Source: Flavobacterium cupreum (GTDB taxonomy: Bacteria > Bacteroidota > Bacteroidia > Flavobacteriales > Flavobacteriaceae). Taken from it: 64,000 bases of DNA. Shown one piece after another: positions 1-6,665 of the stretch. The notes beneath the pieces are model-generated. The model worked only from the letters and a program-made list of their open reading frames with translations, was not told the origin of the DNA and searched no databases. A program made the position numbers and the translations under genes. Position 1 is the stretch's first letter, and the number at the start of each line of letters is the position of its first letter. The stretch covers positions 588,775 to 652,774 of the forward strand of contig NZ_QWDM01000001.1 in assembly GCF_003996965.1 (NCBI RefSeq), written 5' to 3'.

Positions 1-50
1 TCCTGGTATTTCATTTTAAAAACAGTCTCTAAGAAATCTTTCGTTTTCAT
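1..50 (-). CDS. 5' end of an unidentified gene leaving the window
   Basis: An ATG on the minus strand at 50 opens a frame that stays open to the window edge (16 codons, beginning MKTKDFLETVFKMKYQ). Too little is present to name the product. The start is supported by its position just downstream of an AT-rich region with three operator palindromes, which look like the control region of this leftward gene. It could also be a chance open frame. Confidence 0.4.
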   Translation of the reverse strand, partial: MKTKDFLETVFKMKYQ

Positions 51-114
51 ATAATGTCTGTGTTATTAATTTTTTTTGGTTAGTACTTCGTTAGTTATTT
101 GTATATGACAAACA

Positions 115-132
115 TACTAAAACGTTTTAGTA
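115..132. promoter_or_regulatory. LacI-type operator palindrome, copy 1
   Basis: TACTAAAACGTTTTAGTA is a perfect 18-bp palindrome with a central CG, the form typical of LacI/GalR-family operators. It lies 65 bp upstream of the leftward ATG at 50. No LacI-family gene is in the window, so the regulator is unknown. Confidence 0.7.
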
Positions 133-208
133 AAAAAAATATAATTTCACATATGATTATTTTTTTTCATTTTTTTTTATACAAATGATAATTATCTTAA
201 TAATTATT

Positions 209-226
209 TACTAAATCGTTTTACCA
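209..226. promoter_or_regulatory. LacI-type operator palindrome, copy 2
   Basis: TACTAAATCGTTTTACCA matches copy 1 at 16 of 18 positions. Its centre is 94 bp from that of copy 1, close to nine helical turns, so a protein bound here would face the same side of the DNA. Confidence 0.6.
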
Positions 227-304
227 AAAGCCAAAAACGACACTTTTGACATTAAATCGGACAGCGTAAATTGATCAGAAAGGAAGAATTTATACCAAAA
301 TTAT

Positions 305-322
305 TACTAAAACGTTTTACTA
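305..322. promoter_or_regulatory. LacI-type operator palindrome, copy 3
   Basis: TACTAAAACGTTTTACTA differs from copy 1 at one base. Its centre is 96 bp from that of copy 2. It is about 200 bp upstream of the rightward regulator gene at 523, so it might also affect that gene. The rest of 323-522 shows nothing recognisable. Confidence 0.65.
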
Positions 323-522
323 TCTCAGTATTAGCGATCTGGAACTAAAATAATTGGCTTATAGAGCTGGAACGATAAAAATAAGAAGTACTCTATACTT
401 TGCAGGAATAAAGCTCTTTTGACTGATTATAATTTTCAGATAAAAATGATTTTCTTCCTGCTCTGTTAAAAGGGTTTGTGCCTAATTATGTTATATTTAC
501 CCTTTAAAGTGAATTCAGCATT

Positions 523-1107
523 ATGGAAGATTATTTAATTGGTATTGGAAAAAGATTAAAAGAAATTAGAAAGAAAAGTGCTTTAACCATACATGAAGTT
601 GCCGGCAGGGCCGGAGTGAGCAACGGATTGATTTCAAGAATTGAAAATGGCAGAACTATTCCGTCGCTTCCGGTTTTAATAGAACTTATCCATTCGTTAG
701 ATACTGATGTGACTTATTTTTTTGAGGGAGTCAAAAACATTAAAAATGCCAAGTTTATTCACCTAAAAAAAGAAGACTATCAGAAGATAGAAAAAGAAGA
801 CCGATCAGAAACAAAGGGTTTTAATTACTATCACATCTTTAGTAAAAGCATTAATTCTATCGGTTTTGAAGCTGTGATTCTTGAAGTCGAACCGGATAGT
901 AAGCGTGAAAAAGTTATTACTGATGCCTGGGAATTCAAATATATTATAAAAGGAAGCGTGACGTATATTATTGACGATGCAGAAGTAGTTGTAAACGAAG
1001 GTGATTCATTATGTTTCAACGGAAGACTTCCTCACGTTCCTGAAAACAGAACTACAGAAAATTGTGTGATGCTGGTACTCTATTTCTATTCTGAAAGTAA
1101 TAGCTGA
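523..1107 (+). CDS. XRE-family regulator with C-terminal cupin domain
   Basis: Cytoplasmic DNA-binding regulator of 194 aa. Residues about 9-62 form an XRE/Cro-type helix-turn-helix (RLKEIRKK, then GVSNGLISRIENGR). Residues about 110-190 form a small cupin barrel that probably binds a ligand. Regulators with this layout commonly control catabolism of amines or amino acids, as PuuR does. It converges on the phosphodiesterase gene and adjoins the phosphonate-like cluster, so control of that cluster is a reasonable inference, but the sequence does not prove it. The ATG at 523 gives a typical start for the family. The coding frame ends just before a palindromic repeat. Confidence 0.85.
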   Translation: MEDYLIGIGKRLKEIRKKSALTIHEVAGRAGVSNGLISRIENGRTIPSLPVLIELIHSLDTDVTYFFEGVKNIKNAKFIHLKKEDYQKIEKEDRSETKGFNYYHIFSKSINSIGFEAVILEVEPDSKREKVITDAWEFKYIIKGSVTYIIDDAEVVVNEGDSLCFNGRLPHVPENRTTENCVMLVLYFYSESNS

Positions 1108-1112
1108 AAAAA

Positions 1113-1204
1113 TTAACCGCAAAGAGCGCGGGGAAATAAAACGCAAAGTTCGCAAAGTTTATGATCATAAACTTTGCGTAAACCTTAGCGTTCTTTGCGG
1201 TTAA
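1113..1204. repeat. CGCAAAG-family palindromic intergenic repeat
   Basis: An imperfect inverted repeat about 92 bp long, bounded by TTAACCGCAAAGA and its mirror TCTTTGCGGTTAA, with internal CGCAAAG modules. It lies between two converging genes and could fold into a long hairpin on either strand. The same family recurs at 9901, 14527, 23283, 27700, 41711 and 42845. Confidence 0.85.
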
Positions 1205-1231
1205 ATAAAATCACCGCGTTAAACAATAAAA

Positions 1232-1259
1232 AGGCTACCTCCAAAATGGAGATAACCTT
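1232..1259 (-). terminator. Intrinsic terminator of the phosphodiesterase gene
   Basis: Read on the minus strand, an 11-bp stem with two G-U pairs (AGGTTATCTCC paired with GGAGGTAGCCT) closes a short loop and is followed by a run of T. It lies 35 bp past the stop codon of the gene at 1294-2976. Confidence 0.65.
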
Positions 1260-1293
1260 AAAAAAAACAATAAACACAAATGCTAAAAGCAGT

Positions 1294-2976
1294 TTAATTT
1301 CCTGTTGGAAGCCAGGAGCGCCCGTCCAGAGACCATCCTGAATTGATTGGCACACCAAACCATTGCAGCGACGAATAGGCAATATCTACCATTTTTGGCA
1401 CTACTCCGCCAGCGGTCCCGCATTTTAAGGTTGCCGTACTTGTTGTCCATGATGGCGTATTAGGAAAAGTAAGGGCAACTTGTTTCGGACTCGAATCCGT
1501 AAACGCATTTCCTGAGCCGTTATCACCTTTCCAATACCCGATAAGACTGGCGTAATCAGGATGAGAAGCTGTAACAGGCGAACAGGTATAATTGACAATC
1601 GAACTTTCTGACAAGGCTTTATTCCAAACGCGGACTTCAGCAATATTTCCGTTTACGTTTGCGCCATAAGTCAGGGTTCCGTCTTGCCCTACTGCAAAAG
1701 GCAATCCGGAAGTTAAGCTTCCAAAGGTACTTACAATAGCAGCTTGTCCGACAAAAGCGCCATCCTGGTATGTTTTTACCAATTTAGCGGTACGATCGAC
1801 TACTAATGTCAGGTGATGCCATTTTCCGTCATTGATGGCACCTCCGGAAATATCTACGCGATTTTGAGTATCGCCAATATTTACTTTCCAGGTTCCTCCC
1901 GTATTAGCACAAATCACAAAGCCGCGATTTTTGCCACTTGCCCAGTTTTTATTAGAAACCAGAGACGGATCACTTGAATAACCGGAAGTTTTTACCCTGC
2001 ATTCAACCGTGAAGCCTGAACTGCCAAAATTGTACAAGGCATTAGTTGTCGATGCATAAATACTATTCGAATTAAAATTGGCGAATTTACCTGTAATACC
2101 AGTTGTCGGATCGACAGGTTTTTCAATTTTAGCCGGAGTAAAATTTTTATTACTGAAGATGGTAAAAATATTTCGTTCTTCATAAGAGGAGCCGCCGTGG
2201 GATCCTGTTGAACCCGTTACTATTCCACCGTGATCGGGTGCCACGACGACCAGCCAGTCTTCATTGGCATAATTAGGCCTGTTTTTTAGCGCCGTCAAAA
2301 TCGCACCGATATATCCATCCGTAGTTTCAACAGCTGCTTTATATTGCGGTACATTAATCGAAAATCCGTAACTGTGACCGGCATGATCCACATCATCAAA
2401 ATGCAGGAATAAGGCATCCGGATTATCGTTTGTCAAGGCGGCTACCACTTCATTTTTTACCGCTAAATCTGTTGTTACTGTTTTCTCTACATCAATTCCG
2501 TCTACAATATAAGTGTTGATTGGCGCCCAGTGCACAATCGACATTGTTTTTAAAGCTGCATTATAGATTTCAAGGCGTTTTAAGAAGCTGGGATAAGTTC
2601 CGAAATTTGGACTTGAAAAGGAGTTGTCTGTTACGCCATGTTTTAAATGGGTCACACCACTCAGCATGGTCGACCAGCCATTGCCGCTCCAGGTTGGGGC
2701 TTCGGTTAGCGCATCTACACTGTATACGGCATTAGAAAGCAAGCCGTGAACATTCGGCGTATTTGCGCCCATCAGAACATCACCACGACAGCCGTCGATG
2801 CCTATAATCAGTAATTTTTTAGTGCCATTGCTTACGGCAGATTTATCCGTTTTCGGATTTTTAACAGCATTTGCCGCATTTTCATCGCGTGTAAGCGCTG
2901 CATCGTTGGTACAAGAAGCGACCAGAAGCACAATTGCCAGAATTGTAACGTAACTTAATCTAAAAATCTTTTTCAT
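1294..2976 (-). CDS. Exported alkaline-phosphatase-superfamily phosphodiesterase with LamG domain
   Basis: A 560-aa lipoprotein: the signal ends in the lipobox-like LLVASC. Residues about 50-300 are an alkaline phosphatase/nucleotide pyrophosphatase fold. Visible metal and nucleophile motifs are IGIDGCRGD, PTWSGNGWSTMLSG (nucleophile region), DDVDHAGHSYG and VVAPDHGG. Residues about 310-480 are a LamG/concanavalin-like jelly roll (FTVECRVKTSG, KWHHLTLVVDR) that could bind a glycan. It should hydrolyse a phosphate or phosphonate ester at the cell surface. It is co-directional with the phosphonatase-like cluster behind it, so it may release the substrate for that pathway; this is inference. The substrate is unknown. 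Confidence 0.8.
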   Translation of the reverse strand: MKKIFRLSYVTILAIVLLVASCTNDAALTRDENAANAVKNPKTDKSAVSNGTKKLLIIGIDGCRGDVLMGANTPNVHGLLSNAVYSVDALTEAPTWSGNGWSTMLSGVTHLKHGVTDNSFSSPNFGTYPSFLKRLEIYNAALKTMSIVHWAPINTYIVDGIDVEKTVTTDLAVKNEVVAALTNDNPDALFLHFDDVDHAGHSYGFSINVPQYKAAVETTDGYIGAILTALKNRPNYANEDWLVVVAPDHGGIVTGSTGSHGGSSYEERNIFTIFSNKNFTPAKIEKPVDPTTGITGKFANFNSNSIYASTTNALYNFGSSGFTVECRVKTSGYSSDPSLVSNKNWASGKNRGFVICANTGGTWKVNIGDTQNRVDISGGAINDGKWHHLTLVVDRTAKLVKTYQDGAFVGQAAIVSTFGSLTSGLPFAVGQDGTLTYGANVNGNIAEVRVWNKALSESSIVNYTCSPVTASHPDYASLIGYWKGDNGSGNAFTDSSPKQVALTFPNTPSWTTSTATLKCGTAGGVVPKMVDIAYSSLQWFGVPINSGWSLDGRSWLPTGN

Positions 2977-3062
2977 TGGGTTGAATTGTTTTAGGGATTA
3001 CTATTGATTTACTTGTAAAACTATTTCCTGCAGGGATTTTTATTTTAACTAATTAGTATATT

Positions 3063-3086
3063 ATTTGTGACTTGTTTTTCACAAAT
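3063..3086. promoter_or_regulatory. Inverted repeat upstream of the phosphodiesterase gene
   Basis: ATTTGTGA, an 8-bp spacer and TCACAAAT form a perfect dyad 87 bp upstream of the start at 2976. Spacing and position suit a dimeric activator or repressor site. The TTTGT/ACAAA half-sites resemble the dyad at 9548, but the spacing differs. The rest of 2977-3220 is AT-rich with a degenerate repeat at about 3110-3150. Confidence 0.35.
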
Positions 3087-3220
3087 TAAAAATGTACGCC
3101 ACGAATTGCCAGGATTGTAATCTTTTTAATCCTTTAATCAGTGGCAAAAACCAGGTGCATTCAAAAAAGTGAAATGCCTTTACTGAGTATCTAAATTCTA
3201 TGCTTCTGTGTGTTTAAAAA

Positions 3221-3901
3221 TCAATTCTCAATGCTATATAAGGAAGCAAGGGATTCTAAAATGTAATCCGGCTTTGCTTCTTCAAGTTGCGATCTGGTTT
3301 GGGCTCCGGATAAAACGCCAATGGTAATGCCACATTTAGCATTTTTGCCCTCTTCAATATCAATAGCCGAATCTCCGGCCTTTACTACTTTTGAGGCATC
3401 TGTAATAGCAAATAACTGCATCGCTTTGTAAATCATATCAGGAAAAGGACGTCCCCGCACCACATCATCAGCTGTAATTAAAGCATCGTAGTGCGTGTTT
3501 TTTTTCCAGTCTAATTTTTCTAATAACGTATTCGCAACATGATTGTTGTATCCTGTATTTAAAACTATTTTTACACCATCCTTTTTCAGGTTTTCAAAAA
3601 CATTTTCGACCCCTTCTATTGGTACAACTCTGGCCGATAAATATTCCTGATCCAGGATTTTTTTGAAATGTTCGAATATTACATTTGCTTTTTCAGCATC
3701 CTTACTATCAAGGTGTTTTAAGATATCTTTTATGGCCTGATACTTTTCTTTTCCGGCACCTAAGGAAAGAACTGTTTCCAGAGAAACTTCAATACCAAAA
3801 TGGTTTATTGACTTGTACAGCGTTTTATAAACGATATTCTGTTCATTGATTGTGGTTCCGGCCATATCAAAAACGACCATTTCAATTTCATTAATTTTCA
3901 T
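3221..3901 (-). CDS. Phosphonatase-like HAD hydrolase (PhnX-like)
   Basis: A 226-aa cytoplasmic HAD-superfamily hydrolase. The nucleophile motif reads VFDMAGTT (residues about 10-17), the DxAGT variant of the phosphonatase group, and GRPFPDMI carries Arg where most HAD enzymes have Lys. Both are hallmarks of the PhnX-like family (TIGR03351) that is usually encoded beside the FAD oxidoreductase found next door. PhnX itself cleaves phosphonoacetaldehyde to acetaldehyde and phosphate through a cap-domain lysine. Whether GAGKEKYQ near residue 50 supplies such a lysine cannot be settled by eye. Its substrate is therefore best called an organophosphonate or phosphate ester. It follows the oxidoreductase gene by 145 bp. 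Confidence 0.8.
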   Translation of the reverse strand: MKINEIEMVVFDMAGTTINEQNIVYKTLYKSINHFGIEVSLETVLSLGAGKEKYQAIKDILKHLDSKDAEKANVIFEHFKKILDQEYLSARVVPIEGVENVFENLKKDGVKIVLNTGYNNHVANTLLEKLDWKKNTHYDALITADDVVRGRPFPDMIYKAMQLFAITDASKVVKAGDSAIDIEEGKNAKCGITIGVLSGAQTRSQLEEAKPDYILESLASLYSIEN

Positions 3902-3961
3902 CTCGTATATTTATTTTTATAAACATGCCATTGTCATGGCTTAGAATGCTTTTATTTATTT

Positions 3962-4012
3962 TTTTTCTCGCAGATTAGGCAGATTAAGCAGAATTTTTAA
4001 TTTTTAATTTTT
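3962..4012. repeat. GCAGATT-family repeat fragment
   Basis: CTCGCAGATTAGGCAGATTAAGCAGA is followed by four copies of TTTTTAATT-like sequence. The GCAGATT module with a 9-bp period is the same as in the large tandem array at 55420-55975. Confidence 0.6.
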
Positions 4013-4046
4013 AATTTTTAATCCGCATAAAAATTAAACAGCTGCT

Positions 4047-5204
4047 TTAAGTATTAAAAATTTTATCAATAGTATGTTTGGCAAATCCTGCACTTCCCGT
4101 CATTCCCTTGCCTCCTATTCCGGTTATAATGTGAATGTTTTCGTCAACGGTATGTTCAAAAATATCTTTGGTTTTGCATTGCGAGTACATTCCAAACCAT
4201 CTGCTTTGAATTTCGTAAGTGGGCAGATCAATGATTTTTTTCGCCTCCTCAATCATAAAATTATCAATATCCATATTCAGATCGAATCCTAAAGAATCTA
4301 CGTCTTTTGCGCTGGCATATTCGTGCGAGTCGCCTAAAATCACTGATCCGTCCGTGGCTTGTTTGAATAAGATGTGAACACCGTACTTTTTCTCAAAACT
4401 ACCCGGGTCTTCTTTTGCTTTAATGGATTGATACGATTTGCATTCTTCAAAAGATTCATATCTTCTGATGGTCAGTCCCGTCAAAATCGAACCGTCTAAT
4501 TTGTAATTGTTTTGAGGTTTGGTTTGCAGCATCTGAAGTTTAGAAACAATCAGATCACTGTTGTTATAAATCTCCGGATATAAAATTTTAAAATCACTTC
4601 CGTTGCAGATGATCATTTTTGAAGCTGTAAATTCTTTTCCTAATGAAGTGGCTGCAATCACTTCACTAAATTTGTCTTCGGTATGAACAACCGTCGTATT
4701 CATAAATAAATCAAGGCCTAAGTTTTGAGTCATGTACTGATGCAACTTATGAATCATTTTTGAAGGTTCAACAGTTACTTCCTGCGGAAAAAACAATCCT
4801 CCTGTGCAATAATCAGCCCGCAAACCGGCGTATTTTGCCAGACATTGTTCTTTCGTCAATACAGTAGATTCGTAATCATTTGAAATATTAATCTCGTGCA
4901 ATTCTTCTATTAACTGCATTTCTTCTTCATTTGAAGCCAGATAAACCGTTCCGTTCTGACGGATACTGATGTCAAACTGAGACTGGATGTCCTTATAGAT
5001 TTTCAAACTTTCTTTTCCGAAATCCTGCCACTTCCTGTCCATTCCGGATGGCACCACCTGACCGAAATTTCTAACGGTCGCCCCTTCCGGTTTGCTGTTT
5101 TTTTCCAAAATGGCAACTGACATTCCTTTTAACAAGGCATGGTAGGCATGAAATGTGCCCAAAACCCCTGATCCAACTATGATTAAATCATATTTATCTT
5201 TCAT
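4047..5204 (-). CDS. FAD-dependent oxidoreductase, aminophosphonate type (TIGR03364-like)
   Basis: A 385-aa DAO-type flavoenzyme. The N-terminal dinucleotide fold is plain: DLIIVGSGVLGTFHAYHALL at residues about 6-25, then AILEKN. The C-terminal GIGGKGMTGSAGFAKHTID closes the FAD site. Its pairing with the PhnX-like hydrolase is the conserved synteny described for this family, for which oxidative deamination of an aminophosphonate related to 2-aminoethylphosphonate has been proposed. The order MFS transporter, oxidoreductase, hydrolase on one strand with gaps of 36 and 145 bp suggests one operon: uptake, deamination, C-P or P-O cleavage. The exact substrate is not visible in the sequence. Confidence 0.8.
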   Translation of the reverse strand: MKDKYDLIIVGSGVLGTFHAYHALLKGMSVAILEKNSKPEGATVRNFGQVVPSGMDRKWQDFGKESLKIYKDIQSQFDISIRQNGTVYLASNEEEMQLIEELHEINISNDYESTVLTKEQCLAKYAGLRADYCTGGLFFPQEVTVEPSKMIHKLHQYMTQNLGLDLFMNTTVVHTEDKFSEVIAATSLGKEFTASKMIICNGSDFKILYPEIYNNSDLIVSKLQMLQTKPQNNYKLDGSILTGLTIRRYESFEECKSYQSIKAKEDPGSFEKKYGVHILFKQATDGSVILGDSHEYASAKDVDSLGFDLNMDIDNFMIEEAKKIIDLPTYEIQSRWFGMYSQCKTKDIFEHTVDENIHIITGIGGKGMTGSAGFAKHTIDKIFNT

Positions 5205-5240
5205 GTGTAACTCGTTTTTTTATTATTATTTTTTCTTTGT

Positions 5241-6521
5241 TCAGGTGTACAAAGGTGTTGTGCTAATTTTTGTTGTTTTTTTGAATTTGCGTCTAAAGTA
5301 ATGGAATGACATTATCGTGGTGATAATCCCCACAAAGGATAACAGATAAATACAAGTGGTAAAAAAGCTTAAGAAAGAAATATTCTTATCTCCGAAATTT
5401 TTGAAAAACAATACTAAAACGCTTCCCAAATAACCGAAAGCATCAGCGATGTAGATTAAGAATCCTGTGTTTCCGTCGATTTTGTAGGTCGCAATCATTC
5501 GGTCGAAAAACAAACCATTAAACGGAATATAACAGATGTACATGCCAAATCCGGAAATCATCATCCATGGAAGCGGCGCTAGTAATTGCTTTTGAAACAA
5601 GAACGTTGCCGCACCAATTAACACCGAACCGATGAACAAGACCAAATGGTAGTTTTTGAAAGCTTTGTAGTTGTTTTTCATGCTTCCTAAAAATCCTAAA
5701 ATCACCAAAACCGAGATTGCAATTGGAATTTCAGAATACATATAAATCGAAATGCTTTCCTTATAACCTAAAGTATCCCATAACTCCCTTGCAAAATTAT
5801 CCCTGAATTCCCGCATGGCAGTAAGCATGGCATAGAAAACGATAATCGCCGTAAGCGGAAAGGCGAACTGCCTGAACAGCGAGGAGCGTTCTTTTTTATT
5901 AAGCGGTTTTCGTTTTGATTTCAAAGCCAGATCTTCAACATCCGGATTTGGAATTTTTTCGAGAAATAAAGAGAAGAGGATTAACGGAATAATAAAGATC
6001 AGACCCGAAACAAACGGCATCCAGAACTCGGTGCATCCCAAAACTTTCAATACAAATACTCCGACAGATTTTGCAGCGCCTGAAGAAACAATAAAGCTCG
6101 AACATAGAATAACGCCTAACAATTCAGTAGTTTTTCTTCCTTCTATATAAGAGAAAACAATTCCCCAGATCATTCCCAGAGGCAGTCCGTTTATAAATAA
6201 GAACAAAATATTGTAGGGCGCCGGCACAATCGCAAAACCTAACAATGCCAATTCTGAAATAGCGATAAAGCTTATTAGATATAAAATTCTCCTGGACGAT
6301 TTTAGTTCTGATATAATTTTGATTCCCAAAAACTTAGAAAGCGTATATCCTAAAACCTGAGCCAGGATCAAAAGGATTTTATAGTCAATTCCCCAAAAAG
6401 CCATGTGGTCAAATGTGGCTACCGTAAAAGGTTTCCTGAAAGCATACATACAAAAGTAAGTACCAAATGCCGCAATGGATGTTTTTAATATAAATCTGAA
6501 ATTAGATGCTTTTTTAGACAT
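5241..6521 (-). CDS. MFS transporter, DUF5690-like
   Basis: A 426-aa inner-membrane protein with about twelve hydrophobic segments, beginning with FGTYFCMYAFRKPFTVATFD near residue 20. The YAFRKPF motif recalls the glycerol-3-phosphate/hexose-phosphate antiporter group, and the overall sequence resembles the Bacteroidota DUF5690 transporters. A basic central loop (LKSKRKPLNKKERSS) separates the two halves. It sits 36 bp upstream of the FAD oxidoreductase and is probably co-transcribed with it, so uptake of a phosphonate or other phosphorylated small molecule is likely. The family assignment is from memory and not certain. Confidence 0.75.
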   Translation of the reverse strand: MSKKASNFRFILKTSIAAFGTYFCMYAFRKPFTVATFDHMAFWGIDYKILLILAQVLGYTLSKFLGIKIISELKSSRRILYLISFIAISELALLGFAIVPAPYNILFLFINGLPLGMIWGIVFSYIEGRKTTELLGVILCSSFIVSSGAAKSVGVFVLKVLGCTEFWMPFVSGLIFIIPLILFSLFLEKIPNPDVEDLALKSKRKPLNKKERSSLFRQFAFPLTAIIVFYAMLTAMREFRDNFARELWDTLGYKESISIYMYSEIPIAISVLVILGFLGSMKNNYKAFKNYHLVLFIGSVLIGAATFLFQKQLLAPLPWMMISGFGMYICYIPFNGLFFDRMIATYKIDGNTGFLIYIADAFGYLGSVLVLFFKNFGDKNISFLSFFTTCIYLLSFVGIITTIMSFHYFRRKFKKTTKISTTPLYT

Positions 6522-6665
6522 TGGCTCCTGATATTTAGCTTGATAAGTGTAGTGTAACGTTTAGAAGTGTTTCTTTCTTCAGAAACCCGTTGCATGCGGT
6601 CGATTAAAAAAAATAAATTGCAAAAATAGAATCTCCCTACATCCAACGGGTTAACTTATAGTTGT

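Noticed and set aside
831..1019. Antisense frames opposite the regulator and many other long genes
   Set aside because: They are shadows of well-supported coding frames on the other strand and lack any domain of their own.
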